From: Anadara kagoshimensis
Taxonomy: Eukaryota; Mollusca; Bivalvia; Arcoida; Arcidae
Direction of reading: 5' to 3'
NCBI GenBank assembly: GCA_021292105.1
Contig: CM037861.1
Span: forward strand, 46,314,310-46,378,309
Length of the DNA stretch: 64,000 bases
Below, piece by piece: positions 1 to 12,041 of this stretch. A program made the translations under genes and the position numbers. Position 1 is the first letter of the stretch. The number at the start of each line of letters is the position of its first letter. The notes below the pieces were generated by a model that was given only the letters and a program-made list of their open reading frames with translations, had not been told where the DNA came from and made no database searches.

Positions 1-546
1 TGACCTTGATGTTACATTGCCTCATTTCACCATGAAGTTACACTGCCTCATTTGACCTTGATGTTACATTGCCTCATTTGACGTTGATGTTACATTGCCT
101 TATTTGACCTTGATGTTACATTGCCTCATTTGACCTTGATGTTACATTGCCTTATTTGACCTTGATGTTACATTGCCTCATTTGACCTTGATGTTACATT
201 GCCTTATTTGACCTTGATGTTACATTGCCTCATTTGACCTTGATGTTACATTGCCTTTTTTACCTTGATGTTACATTGCCACATTTGACCTTGATGTTAC
301 ATTGCCTCATTTGACCTTGATGTTACATTGCCTCATTTCACCATGAAGTTACACTGCCTCATTTGACCTTGATGTTACATTGCCTCATTTCACCATGAAG
401 TTACACTGCCTCATTTGAGCTTGATGTTACATTGCCTCATTTGAGCTTGATGCTACATTGCCTCATTTTTTTACCTTGATGTTACATTGCCTCATTTGAC
501 CTTGATGTTACATTGCCTCATTTGACCATGATGTTACATTGCTACA
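1..546. repeat. 26-bp minisatellite, about 21 copies
   Basis: A near-perfect direct tandem array whose unit reads approximately TTTGACCTTGATGTTACATT followed by GCCTCA. It begins before the window. A variant unit with CACCATGAAGTTACACTGCC recurs near 28, 340 and 392, the last two exactly two units apart, which suggests copying in blocks larger than one unit. The last unit decays near 546. Confidence 0.95.
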
Positions 547-565
547 TTGAGGCATTGATATCTTG

Positions 566-742
566 TGGTCAAACTTGAAGACTACCTCTATATAAGGACC
601 ACATTCTTTTGAAGGCCAGTCAGATTTGACTGCATCTGCTCTTTATTCATGTTATTTGAATCTGTGTAAAAGGGCCATCTGCCCATGTAGGCCATGTTTA
701 CTGGTTCCCTTAGGTGACTTTATTAGTGGACAGGTTTGGCTG
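566..742. mobile_element. degenerate TA-flanked MITE
   Basis: The right end reads ACAGGTTTGGCTG followed by TA. The interior has GGCC-containing blocks and a TTTACTGGTTCCCTTAGGTG motif shared with the better copies at 34777-35162. The left end is eroded, so the start is approximate. Confidence 0.45.
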
Positions 743-744
743 TA

Positions 745-1770
745 TAGTCAATCTTTATTCAAATAGATTTCTCCTTATTTCACTTAACCTCTATTTTGTT
801 GACAAAAGTTATTCACAAATGAACCCATTAACTTGTGTTGAAATAGACACCAGGACAATTATTTTATTGATTGCAGATTATAAATAGTATCTTGTCAGTC
901 AAACTCATTCAAACTGAAATCTAATTTGTTGATCAGGTGATTATTGTTATTATTTATATTTATACGGTGGAACTATTTTTAGTATTCCTCTGTTGGTGAA
1001 TTCACTTTTTTCTTAAAATACAATCTTTAAATCTTTTAACTTTTTATTTGTAAAAATAAAAAAATTTAAACAAAATTACATCTGTTTTTTTTGGTTGTGT
1101 GGTTTCTATAAGTTAATTGAGAAACAACCTAAAAAAATATTTGTAAAAATTACAGATAAAAATACCCAAATTACACATGTTTTTTTATTTTGAAATTATT
1201 TCTAGAAGGTTATTCAGAAACAAACTTAAAAAACTTGTCATGTGTAAAAATGAAATACCCCATTGTACCTGTTTTTTACATGCCATTTCTAGAAGTTAAT
1301 TGCGAAAGAACCTAAAAAAGGAATTTTGATGACGTTATTTGTGTTGTTAAACAGGATAGGAGGTATTGATGATTAATTACTAACAAATTAAGACTACAAT
1401 AGGACAAACCTGTAGTATAAAATTACCTTGAATTTTTGAATGAACAGAAAGTTGTTTTTTAAAATTCATCGCTGGTGATGGGATCAATTACCCATTCTTA
1501 TTGTCACTGTGTAGTACACCTCATTGGTCACATATCAGTATACATCAGTGGAGTTCAAAAACACATCACAGGAGTCAATTCATACATAGTTTTTTGACAA
1601 AAGACCCACCCAAAACATCACAGGAGTCAATTCTTGCATACTTTTTTGACAAAAGACCTGCCCAGAATTTTTGGATTTTAAATCATTATTAATTCTCTAC
1701 AATCATGTAAAACATAATTTAAAATTTTTTTTGCTTTAAGTAACTATGGCAACATAAGGATCATGTTATA
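745..1770. other. AT-rich stretch, nothing recognised
   Basis: AT-rich non-coding sequence. The only structure is two diverged copies of a roughly 100-bp block near 1080-1320 (AGTTAATTG...GAAA.AACCTAAAAAA). No splice-bounded open frame was found. The open frame at 1501-1692 covers a local duplication (ACATCACAGGAGTCAATTC, twice) and looks non-coding. Confidence 0.5.
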
Positions 1771-1772
1771 TA

Positions 1773-1956
1773 CAGTAAAACCCTGTTATAATGACCCTCT
1801 TTAACTTTGCCACCAGCTCTCTGATTGTCATAGTATTTGGAAGTCCCAAAGTCTACTGGTAATTCTTTTATTTAGTCTTCCAGATATATCGCCAAATCCC
1901 TTTGTAATGCCAAAATCTGCCTAAACAAATCATGGAATTGATTCAAGGTTCTTCTG
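1773..1956. mobile_element. pogo-like MITE (CAGTAAAACC type)
   Basis: Begins CAGTAAAACCCTGTTATAAT after TA and ends AAGGTTCTTCTG before TA, 184 bp. It shares interior blocks (TTTGCCACC, GAAGTCCCAAA, ATCGCCAAA) in the same order with the better copy at 18547-18736. TA target site and CAGT ends fit the Tc1/mariner-pogo superfamily. No transposase is encoded. Confidence 0.7.
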
Positions 1957-1959
1957 TAG

Positions 1960-3049
1960 TTTAACTATTATTGTAGTTTAAATAACTGTTCTGTTTTTGC
2001 CAGAAATTAAACGGCAGTTTGCCTGGCAAAATATTTTGTATACCACAAAATAAAGGACTAGGGAGATTGAACATTTCATTATTAGCATTTGTAAATTTTA
2101 AGCAGTATATGTGTTTAGGGACAAGTCAAAATCATGCTTTTAATTTGAAAATAATAAAAAAAAAATTGCTTCCATAAAACAAACTAATGGTAAACTCAAG
2201 CTTTGGCAAGCCCAGATCTTTTTTTAAACTTTGATTTTCTGATGTATCTTGACCTCACAAAACATTTAAGACACTCATAAAACATTTTAATATTTTAATA
2301 AAATTTTACTGGTAACCAGAAACCCAAGTATTACCTTGATTGACACTGTGTATATATCGCAATTTGATGCACAGATGGAAAAGATAGTAGGTCTTTTCTT
2401 CCATTTTGTGTCAAAAGCATGTACATCTTTAAAAAAAACTTTTTTTCATGAACTTTTGAGTCTTAGAGTTTTAATAGTTCAGATGATACACAAAATTACT
2501 TAGCAATAAATTCAAATAAAGATGTCCATTTTAAAATTTAACAATGTATGGACATAACACAGGAAGAAGTTTTACAACATCTGTGGTGTGAAAATATGTC
2601 AGTTTCATTACGTTTGTTTCCTTTTATAGTTATATAGAATTAATTTAAGATGAAAGAATGTTCGCAGCTGTGTGAGATGTACTTGACAGACATCAGAGCC
2701 ACCAATAAGGCTACATTTTTCAATAAGCCATGGCAGCAATGCATGTACAATGTATCAGAGCCACCAAAAGGGCTAAAAACTAGAGACTGCAACAATGCAT
2801 GTGCAGTGTATGATGACCACTTCAGATATATTGAATGATAGGTTTCTGAAATTTGTTAACTGCGCCAGGACTGTTGAATTAGTTACACCAATCTGATCAT
2901 TATTACAGGTTTTGTAGGAGATGCTCATCTTGTTTTTTTAAAAAAAAAAAGAATTGATAAGAGCTGCCAAAAATATTTATTTTGGCTGATTTTATTTTTA
3001 TTTTTTATCTCTATTGGAATTATGAGACCCAAGTTGAAATAATTTTTGT
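1960..3049. other. AT-rich stretch, no gene recognised
   Basis: No element end or exon was recognised. The open frame at 2650-2838 spans an imperfect local duplication (GAGCCACCAA, CAATGCATGT) and has no splice or family support. Confidence 0.5.
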
Positions 3050-3786
3050 TAAAAGTCAAAGAAAAAATCTTGTTAAAACACTAGACCACATTGGTTTCTC
3101 AATATTCTTCAAATTTGCCAAAGCATGAATCTTTTGATACAAGCCCAATCAAGTTGCCAAATAATGCTCATATGTTCGACATATTGGATCAAGGCACAAG
3201 GTCAAACTGTAGAAAAGACTTATTGACACACTAGAGGAAAGACATATTGACACACTAGAGGAAAGACTTATTGACACACTAGAGGCCACATCTTTTACCC
3301 AGTCTTCATACTTTTTCATAATAATCCTATTGACAAAATAAAGTCATTTTCTGATATGAGCCATATAGGGGAAAAAAGAAAGCCACTAAGAGAAACAGTA
3401 GAAAAAGCATTACACTTTAGAGGTCTTTTTTTTGCCAGAGGCCATTTGTTTTTGGCCAATCTTCATCAAAATTGTTCAGAATGATGACAGAAAGGTTGTA
3501 TTCATATTTTGTTCATGTTGTGTAAAAAGGAAGTCACTCAGCACAAAAAAAAAACCCAAAAGCCTTGTTAACCTTCTAGAAAGAAGCAAAATGTTTTGGT
3601 CACTCTTAATCAAACTTGCACAAAATTGTCTTCTTGACATTAGCTACACCAAATGTGCATGTGAACCATGATGGATCAAGAAAAATTAGGTCAGTAGGTC
3701 AAATTATTGCAGAAAACTTAGAGGTTACCAAACTAAATGCAAGTCATTGTCATTTGAGCATATGTTGCTTTCACGGCCCTCTTTAA
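3050..3786 (+). mobile_element. decayed hairpin-ended element, 3' part
   Basis: Contains phrases typical of this bivalve repeat class (TCTAGAGG-CCACA, GGCCAATCTTCATCAAA, GGTCAGTAGGTCAAA). It ends at 3757-3786 with a worn version of the usual 3' terminus, GAGC...CACGGCCCTCTTT. The middle contains a 24-bp unit, GACTTATTGACACACTAGAG plus GAAA, repeated three times at about 3213-3290. Non-coding. Confidence 0.55.
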
Positions 3787-4314
3787 AATTTTGCATGTCA
3801 TTTTGCAGATGAATATTATATTCTTTGAGTTGAAACTGTAGATTTAAGATTGCATTTAAATGCCACAACTTTCTTTTTGTATAAATAAAAAACAGGTGCT
3901 CTTTTTGTCAAGTGCTTCTTGATTGTTATTCAATAACTATATGATGTTACGATTTAATGATTGTGAAAGACAGATCTTAACTATATCTCTTACTGGAGAT
4001 TTTTTTTATTTTTTAAGGCTATATTTTTGCAGTGTTTTTGATGCTATCTCAGGTGTTTATGTTATTTAGAAGTATAAATGGTGTAATACATCACATTTGG
4101 ATAACCTTAATTGATTTTTGTAACATATTATTTTCCCTCCAGTCATGAATTTGAATTTTTAAGAGAACATCATTAGTTTTTCCTGCAAAGAAATTTTTTA
4201 TGAAGGCAATATTTTGAAAATTTCATTATATTTAGCACACTTAATAAAAATCAATAATCATGTTACATGAAATTGAATGCAAATATGCAAGATTCAGAGG
4301 TCACACAGCGTCTT

Positions 4315-4600
4315 TAGCTCACTTGAGTGAAAGCTCAAGGGGAGCTAATCAAATGCTCTTTTGTCCATTGCCAATCAACCATTGTCCATCATCCATCATT
4401 TGTTGCACAAGGTCAGAAAACTTATCATTTTAACAACTTCTCCAGAACAGTGACATCTAACTTGGCAGGGATGTTGCTAGTCCTCTGCCTTTCAAATATG
4501 AAAATCTCAGGTCGACCTTGGCCCTCATTCAGTGTTTACTCTATGTCCTATGTTGAAATTTTAGAGTGGTAGTTTTCATTTTTATTATCAAATTAGATAT
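4315..4600 (+). mobile_element. hairpin-ended element, 5' part
   Basis: Starts with the diagnostic terminal hairpin AGCTCACTTGAGTGAAAGCT and continues with a degraded (GTCCAT)n block, as in the copies at 20604 and 21124. The 3' part is not recognisable. It lies about 500 bp upstream of the coiled-coil exon. Confidence 0.6.
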
Positions 4601-5099
4601 TCAGTGTGCTGCATTGTCTTCTGACAACTTCTATTATCATTGGTCTCAAAATATTGCAGGGTTGCATCTAGACTGCGATATTGCAAGATTTTTGCATTTC
4701 TGTAAAAAAAATCTCGCAACTCTTGTGGGTGGGTGCATGATAGTTCTGTGCAGAATTGTCATCTATTGCGCTTAAATGAATCCTATCTGATACATTAAGT
4801 TCAAATTTGTTAATCCATTTATATTGATTTTCTTTATTGTTGCATTGTGAGTTATTGCAGTGTGGTATTGATTGCTCTTGCTTTCAAATTCAAAAAACCT
4901 CTGTTCATTGCAACCATTTGTTCAGTCAAATTTTAAAGGTTTGGGGATAAATGGTGGTGGACTTTTAAAGAAAAAAATAGAAGAAACAGATTTTAGGACT
5001 TCATATTACTGTGACAATAAGCAAGGTTGCAGAGTTGTCAAGGTTTTACTGTGTTGTACATATAATTGAGCTGTAGATTTATTTCTTTTATAATTTCAG

Positions 5100-5327
5100 A
5101 AAATGGTAACCAAAGGAGAAGATTATGAACAAAATCTTTACAACTCTGTGCGTAATGCTGAATACACCCGACAGAAACAGGAACAAACTGTCAGACGTAT
5201 AAAACAGAATTTATCAGAACTTAAACAGAAAAATGCTCAAAAAATAAAAAGTGAAATGGCTGAATCATTCAAACTGGAACAAGAAATGGAACAACAGTTG
5301 ATAAGAGAGAAGGCTGTTCTGGATAAG
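5100..5327 (+). CDS. coiled-coil protein, exon (possibly first coding)
   Basis: A pyrimidine-rich tract ending TTTCAG (AG at 5098-5099) opens a clean frame that closes at a GTAAAC donor (5328). The 75 residues from Met 5103 are highly charged and helical, rich in E, K, Q and R (for example QKQEQTVRRIKQNLSELKQK), with heptad-like leucines. Both exon ends are phase 0. The ATG at 5103 has A at -3 and G at +4, so it could be the start codon, giving a protein of about 127 residues with the exon at 14055. The frame also begins cleanly at 5100, so it could equally be an internal exon of a longer gene running in from the left. I do not recognise the family. No catalytic motif is seen, and a structural (cytoskeletal, centrosomal or ciliary) role is only a guess from composition. 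Confidence 0.75.
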
Positions 5328-6150
5328 GTAAACTGATAATATATAGGTCAAGTTTGAAATCAGTTCAGTCAAAGTTGATCAGGGTTTGGTTATTCAAAGC
5401 TTTCTTAGTTTAACCAGATTGTTAGCCAAAATTTTTATTTTGTGTTTTAGGCAACATTCCTGTTCAAAAGTTAATTTATACAGTTGTTATTATCAAACAA
5501 AGGCAGTTAAAGCCAGAAATGTATATTTTTAAATCGAATATTTTTAATTTTATTAACATTCTGAAATTTCACTAACCATTTTGGTTAATCTAACAGAGTT
5601 TTAAACCACTGAGCACAGGTCAATTATTTGACCATTTATGTCATTCATAAATCCACATGTGTGAAGAAAGTTGACCCTATATAGCAGTGAGGTAATATAT
5701 AGATCAAGTTCAAAATATATAATTTTGTTGACGTACTTGACAAGCAAGGCTCCGGAAACTTTGGTCTGGCCTGTCGGACATTTTTTGTACAAGCAAAAAA
5801 AAAAGATAGATCTTGTGTGTCAGACAGAGTTGTTTTTAAAGTAAAACTAGCGGTAGTTTACTTTTGTCGGACCAAAAACTGATTTGTCCGCTTCATATTC
5901 CAGTTGTAAAATGGAAAATGTCGGAAAACTAAAAATTGTCCGAATGGTGATTTTTCACGTCTGTCAAAATAAATTTTTGTCTGACATGTGCGGCAAATAT
6001 GACCCCTGTTGACAAGGTAAGTTGATAATATGCACATCAAGTTCATAACAATTAAGTTGTTGCTCATGACATAAGGTGTCAATATATAGATGAGTTTCCA
6101 AATGTCAAATTTTTATCATGTAATTGAAAAGGTAATTTGATAATTTTGTC
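5318..6150 (+). repeat. degenerate duplications of the exon-end/donor sequence
   Basis: The sequence across the donor at 5328 (GATAAGGTAAACTGATAATA, then TAGGTCAAGTT) recurs in worn form near 5688-5712, 6012-6046 (GACAAGGTAAGTTGATAATA), 6074-6095 and 6128-6145. Another repeat rich in TGTCGGAC-type motifs lies between the copies at about 5745-6005. Several copies retain a donor-like GTAAG or GTAA. Confidence 0.5.
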
Positions 6151-6319
6151 TTGATAATAAATTGGCATGAATGGCTGAACACCTAAGGTCAAGGTTATTG
6201 AATAATTTCATTAAGTAGTGCTTTATAAACAGATTTCCAGTACCTGAAATATATTGTTTGAAAGATTTGTATTCAATAAAAGCAAGCCCCTGTATTTTAT
6301 CTTTATCAACAGATTGTCA

Positions 6320-6600
6320 TTTAGCTTTCAGTTGGCCTGAAATTAATAGTTATCATTTAGCTTTCAGCGTTTAGCTTGATTGAAATTTAAGCTAACAGCA
6401 TAATTGACATTAGCTTTCAGTTGGCCTGAAATTAATAATTGTTTTTTGGCTTTCAGCTTTCAGCTGGCCTCAAATTCAAACAGCATAAGTGTCATTTAGC
6501 TTTTTAGCTGGCCTCAAACTAAAGCCAAACAGCATCAGCACCATTTAGCTTTTTAACTGGCCTGAAATTTTCATTTACATTCCATTGCATGAAATTAATT
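6320..6600. repeat. degenerate short tandem repeat
   Basis: About six imperfect copies of a CATTTAGCTTTCAGTTGGCC-type unit at irregular spacing inside the coiled-coil intron. Non-coding. Confidence 0.6.
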
Positions 6601-7640
6601 GATATAAGACATAGTCAATTTTTTTTCATCATACACAAATTGAATATGGTATTTCGCGGAATGTTAAATTTAATGTTACAAATAGGTTATTTATACAGGG
6701 CATGACATTACAAGATCAAAAATTTGTTACTGTGATATTTTTCTAAATAGAAACATGAAAAAGGGTGTGTTTTTGTATATATTTGATTAACCAGAACCTC
6801 TGCATTTTTGAAAAAAAGATCACATAAATTTGTAATTACATCAGGCTCACATTGTGTATAGATCTTCAGTTTTTACAATAAGATAGGGAAGAAAATCTCA
6901 TTATTTTAACTCTGATCCATAATTGTTAAATTTTAAAAAAAACTTGCGTTAATTCAAATTCTGTTTTGATACATTTTAAGAATGATAATTTATACAGAGT
7001 GACAGTTTACAACTATAGCCCAGGGATACACACCTGTTAAAGGAATGCTTCAATGACCCAACAATCACAGCAGGTGCTCTTAACTAATAACTTGCGTCAC
7101 AGGGAAGTTCTCTCTTCTTGCAACTTAAATTTCTTTGATTTGATAAGTATCTGTATATATCTAATTCATCACTTTGTCCTAGCCTCCCTCACCAATACAT
7201 TTCCTCTTAATTATTATCTAGGGAATAAATGATCAGGTATGGTTTAGGCAGTTTTTGGCCCAATTTTTAAAAAAAAACTGTTGTGTTGGTTTCACTGTTC
7301 TCATTAAATTTGATTATACTGGTACTTGTTATTATAGTGCCTCTTATTGATACATTCTATCTATCTTATTACAATAGTATTCATAATAAATAGAATAAGC
7401 TGTGGGTAAGGCCATTTTTTGCCTAGCCAATTAAAACCTAGCTGACAACTTGCAATTAAGTTACTCTTTTGGCACTTAAAGTAATACTGTATAAATGTCA
7501 GTCATTTTTCTGATAACACTTTTCTGCCAATGCTCTTAGAAAAATGTGTTTTTTATACATTGACTATACATGGGACAAGGATGCAAATTTTGAAAATGCT
7601 TGTCAAGATATTGTCATAAAAACTTTAGGGAAAGCTTAAA
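6601..7640. other. intronic AT-rich sequence
   Basis: No repeat end, exon or RNA gene recognised. Long T and A runs predominate. Confidence 0.45.
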
Positions 7641-7659
7641 CATTTAAGAGTCTGTGGGT

Positions 7660-8005
7660 GCTTTGCAGCAGTCCACAATGTTGCTTAATTTCCAAATATA
7701 AACAGATATAAACAAAAAATACAGATTTTTACATTTTATACCATTGACACTCGTGGTGAGTACCTTGGCAACTGGTGTCCACAATGTTGCCCGCTCTCCA
7801 AATAAAACTGGCACACAAAATACAGTTATACATTTCATACCAGTGACAATCACAGTGAGTGCCTGGGCAAGAAGCATCCACAATTTTGCCTGCTTTCAAA
7901 CTGACAATCACTGTGAGTGCCTGGGCAAAAAGTGTCCACAAGGCTGCCTGCTCTCCAACTTAAACTGGCACACAAAATAGAAAAGTGTATATTTCATACT
8001 GGTGA
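7660..8005. repeat. tandem repeat, about 3-4 diverged copies
   Basis: Units share GAGTGCCTGGGCAA, TCCACAA.GTTGCC, GCTCTCCAA and AACTGGCACACAAAATA blocks. Copies differ by deletion of the last block, giving periods of about 60-110 bp. The overlapping open frames on both strands are a by-product of the repetition. Confidence 0.65.
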
Positions 8006-8344
8006 CAGTTTTTGACAAATTGAAGTGGTTTATATGGTCATTCAGTAATAAATGACAGTGTAGGTGTGAACTGTTTAATAAAACAATGTATATAACCACA
8101 TCATAATGATATGCCATCTGGAAAATGAAAAATTATCTCTGTATAAACATGTTAGTTTAACTTTTATTTTATGCTCCAGTGAACTCTTAATGAAAAATAA
8201 AAGTCTTTTACCGGTACTTTCGGTTTTTAAAATATTTTTTTCTAAATTTTATTGGCAATATTTAATATTTTCTTCTTTTGACTGCATTTGATTGGTTTGT
8301 ATTAAAAATCACAAGGACATTTTTTAAAATAATTTATTTAAATT

Positions 8345-8490
8345 ATTACACATGTGGCCGGTGTAGCTTGCTAAATAGGAGGTGCTTACCCTTCTGGAGC
8401 ACCCAGCCTCACTTTCCTGATGAAAGTTCATGTGTCTAACCTAACTTGTCGGTCCCAAAGTTATTACTTTGCTTCTGGATTTGTTTTTGT
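8345..8490 (+). mobile_element. 3' tail of the RT retroelement family
   Basis: Matches the tail at 47235-47400: GTGTAGCTTGCTAAATAGGA, then GGTGCTTACCC, GGAGCACCC and GTTCATGTG. 5'-truncated, no coding part. Confidence 0.65.
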
Positions 8491-9420
8491 TTATGGCATT
8501 GATTAAAAAAGCAAGAAAGTGAATGTTTTTTTAATAGGGATCTCAATGCTTACTCAATTGAAAAACTAATATTCGGTTACAAATTTAGTACTCGAGTACT
8601 TTTCAGATATTTGAATTTTGTTGTAAACTTGGTAAATGCATTGTAAATAACTGCCAAGTTATTTTGTCATCAAACAAAAAATATGTCAGAAACTAATAAA
8701 GATTCCAGAATAGCATATAAAATATATACTGGGTAATTAATTAATTAAATCGTAAATTGATTCTTCATTTATAATATTTGTGTTATTGATCTTGTAATAC
8801 TACATAATTGCAATATGTATTAATTGTAAAATCACAAAAATCCATGGGGAATGAAAATTTATTATTTCTGTGGGTTATTGAATTCCATGAAATTCACATG
8901 TCAACAAAAATATCACAAAATACTATTTCATAAATAACTTTGAATGATTTTTTTTAATAAAACACAAAACCACGAAAGTTTAACTAAAAAAAATATTAAT
9001 ATTTCTACAGTACTACATGTAACTTACATTCACTTATCAAAAAATCTCCACAATTAATTCTTCAGTAAAGAAGCGATGAAGGAAATCATACTACATAAAA
9101 CACCTGTACAGGTAATATTAAGAACTTGTTTGTTGTAAAAAAGTCATTTGTCTACATTTTACAACTAAATATACTAATAGATAGAGAGACAATGTAGGAA
9201 ATTCATTTCAGATAAAATACTTCCTCAAACTTTTCACATACAAAACATAATACATGAGTCATACTTTGAACATTAATTTTCATTTATCTTACAGTGATGA
9301 CCATGCATACTTACGGCATTCTACTTGCTTGACTAGAATGTACAGAGAATATAATTATGTCATATCTCGGACATATATATCAGAGCATCAGTATCTGTTG
9401 TTAAAGTTTATTGATAGACA
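8491..9420. other. intronic sequence with possible MITE remnants
   Basis: Around 8830-9015, AAATTCACATG, AATATCACAAAA and ACCACGAAAGTTTAAC phrases suggest an eroded TIR element ending near TTTCTACAGTA, but I could not pair two ends. No exon found. Confidence 0.35.
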
Positions 9421-9424
9421 AATT

Positions 9425-9715
9425 TCAAAGTTTTATTCCCTTACACACACACCCATCCATCTGTCAGTCTGTCTGCCTGTCCATCTGACCGTCCATCCCA
9501 ATATCATGTCCAATGGAATCTTCCATGTCTATGGATGGATTTTGATCAAATTTGGCCCAAATGTAAATCAACATAAGATGATGGATGATGTATCACATAC
9601 CAAATTTGGTGCGTAGGTCAAAGGTCAAGGTTACAGGGTCAAATCTTAGAAATAACTTCTGGGTAATGTTGGGGATAGACATTTTTGTGCCTCACAAGAT
9701 TGCTCTAGTTTTATC
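9425..9715 (+). mobile_element. fragment of a GTCCATCC / GGTCAAAGGTCAAGG repeat
   Basis: A (CCAT/GTCT)-rich block (9450-9500) is followed by GATCAAATTTGGCCCAAATG and GGTCAAAGGTCAAGGTTACA, then a GTGCCTCACAAGATTGCTCT end. The layout resembles the hairpin-ended elements, but the termini differ. The 120-codon open frame at 9254-9616 runs across it and is not a gene. Confidence 0.5.
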
Positions 9716-10182
9716 GACTAGATGTGCAAGTAATGATCACATGTATTTTTATGAACAATGTTAAAAGTTTTTGGTTAAAGTTAATTTTTATTGACTAATC
9801 TTCTTCTCTTGTCCCTGAAATAATAAGCACCATAAAATTCAGACAAGTGTTTTTAAAAGTGCAAAAAACCTTTGATCTATTTTAAGATTTTGTCCTTGTG
9901 GTGTTCTCATTATGGATTATAAATTTATTGTAATAAAATTTATAAAAATTTGAATTTTGATAAGCTAAGTGTGATAAAATATTGGATAAATTATCATTGG
10001 AATCAATAGATTTACACTAAGTTAAACAGAGAGTAATAAACCTGAGTGATAAGGGCTGTTACACAGGCGACAAGGGTCATCATAGAAATGAGAAGGGGAA
10101 GTAATAAATACTTTATTATATTTATTTAAAATAGTTCATTTTATTTTGAGACCTTCATAAAAAAACGTTTTTTTGAAAACGA

Positions 10183-10330
10183 ATTTCAAGGTGTTTAACC
10201 TTCCGAAGCACCAAGCTTAACTTCCCTGGTTGAAGTTCATGTGATTAACTAAATTTTCCCGTTTTCAAAGTTTTGTTTTTGCTTTTTGGATTGTGACTTT
10301 AACATGGACCAGTTTCTTTGTTTTTGATTT
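10183..10330 (+). mobile_element. 3' tail of the RT retroelement family
   Basis: Aligns from AAGGTGTTTAACCTTCCGAA through CTTCCCTGGTTGAAGTTCAT to TTAACATGGACC. The leading GTGTAGCTAG part is missing. Confidence 0.65.
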
Positions 10331-10499
10331 TATTTTAATGTTCCATGTATGGGAGTTGTCGGTACAATTCTTGGCTCAACCCACCAAAGGTAGTAATTGT
10401 AACTTTTTCCAAGCACCTGACATTTAGGTTTTAGGATCACTAAAACGGGACATCTGACGTAGAACCTGAATCAGGTTAATGTGGCAAGGAAAAACAACT

Positions 10500-10865
10500 C
10501 CTGTCTAGTTCTAGTTCTTTATTACACTCAAAACCACCGGAGGTGGTACCTGAGGTTTATATACATAATTATACATAATATGGCGATTGATATAACACAA
10601 TAATATAACATTATACCATAAAGTAATAGAATATAGCACAACACTATCATATAAACTATATACATATAGTGTTTTAGAATCCTTTACCAGAGAATTAACA
10701 TAAAATAATGATATTTGGTTGGATAATAAGCAGAGCAGTACGACGAGTGATTGGGAAATGCCCCCACCAACAAGTACAAACTGCAGTTCTTATTATCCAA
10801 AACAATTTGTCCATTTCTTTATTTATATATACATGTATAAATAAACCAAAATATTACCTCTTGTA
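10500..10865 (-). mobile_element. probable LINE 3' untranslated region
   Basis: This lies directly downstream of the LINE fragment on the minus strand. It has no coding potential and contains AT-rich tracts and ACCACCGGAGGTGGT, a short palindrome near 10540. Where the element ends is uncertain. Confidence 0.35.
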
Positions 10866-11250
10866 TTAGCTGTAGAATTTTAGACCCTCCTTAATAAATT
10901 TGCATAAGTTAATGATATCTTCCCTGTTTCCACTTTTAAATAAAGATGCTAATTTTAAAGTATTTGGTCTGGTATAGTATTTTTCTTTAATATATTTTTT
11001 CTAAGACCATTAAAATTGTCACATTCCAACACAAAATGATATTCGTCACCAATACAAGATTTGTCACAAAGTTTACATTTTCTTTCATTTCTATCAATTT
11101 TTTCCCATCTTCCCTTTTCTATCGGTAAACAATAATTTGTAGTTCTGAACCTTACAAAGATTAATCTAAAATTAACAGGTAAAAAATTAAGATAATTTTC
11201 AAAACCAAATTTATCCTTATAGATTCTGTATATGATAGCTTTGTTTGACT
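10866..11250 (-). pseudogene. LINE (CR1/L2-like) C-terminal fragment
   Basis: Read right to left, the minus strand encodes YRIYKDKFGFENYLNFLP, VRFRTTNYCLPIEKGRW, NERKCKLCDKSCIGDEYHFV and LECDNF. This is the cysteine/histidine-bearing end that follows the reverse transcriptase in CR1/L2-type non-LTR retrotransposons. A one-base shift in an A-run near 10977 breaks the frame. The other frame continues TLKLASLFKSGNREDIINL and ends KFYS at TAA 10866-10868. The RT core is absent, so this is a 5'-truncated dead copy. Its 3' UTR probably continues toward 10500. Confidence 0.8.
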
Positions 11251-11788
11251 GTTAATGCCATATTAAAGCACATCACAAAGATGCAGATTTCTGTAACATC
11301 GCCCAATTAAACCTGGATGGATATAAGTGATCAAATCGTGACAGGGACATAAAGTTCAACATCACTCATCCACTCATTCTATGGAAAACAACTTCTTTCA
11401 TTATTTACATTTTAAGTCTTAGATGAGGTATGTTTTAATAATTTATTAGAACTATATAAAGTATAGCATACAGATACGTTTTTATTACCTCTTCATCAAT
11501 TTGGACTTAAATTATGACAGAAAGGTATTCTCACACTGCACTTCCCATTAAATAAACTTTTAAGTTTCACAACTTTTTTGGTCATTATACATACTTGCAT
11601 ATATTTCTTACCGAACATTCAACTTTATATAGAGTTAAGTCCCCAACTCTTAATTGCGATATTTTTTTTTACTGAATATTGCACTGTTATACAGAGTCAA
11701 ATCTCATTAACATTCATCCTTTGCAGGTTTTTAGAAATGCACAAAAAGATATGTAAAGCATGGTGTAAATAAAACACAATTTTTCATT

Positions 11789-12041
11789 TACCAACATTTA
11801 GAGGAGCCTTGGTGGCAGCATGGGCTAAATCCAGATCGCAGTACATCTCAACACTTCGATTCTAATTCCACTGGACAGATTCTAGTGTGAGAAAGTTTGT
11901 TAGTTCACTTGCTGAAGAATAATGGTTTTTCTCTAGGCACTCCAGTTTTCTCCACCTTTCTTGAACTGACCATCTCGATATAAGTGAAAGCATCTTGACT
12001 GGACGTAAAAATCCATTACTCCAAGCCTACCAACATTTAGA
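11789..12041 (+). mobile_element. SINE with 14-bp target-site duplication
   Basis: The body (11803-12027, 225 bp) is flanked by perfect direct repeats TACCAACATTTAGA at 11789-11802 and 12028-12041. The 5' part (GGAGCCTTGGTGGCAGCATG, later CTTCGATTC) is tRNA-like with recognisable A- and B-box remnants. The 3' part contains AGGCACTCCAGTTTTCTCCA, CTCGATATAAGTGAAAGCAT and CTTGACTGGACGTAAAA. The last two are a tail also found at 19330-19600 and 42064-42360. The intact duplication indicates a comparatively late insertion. Confidence 0.85.

Noticed and set aside
9067-9112. Extra exon of the coiled-coil gene (TTCTTCAG ... ACAG/GTAATA)
   Set aside because: The phase-0 neighbours require a reading that begins with a stop codon. 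The open reading is in the wrong phase.
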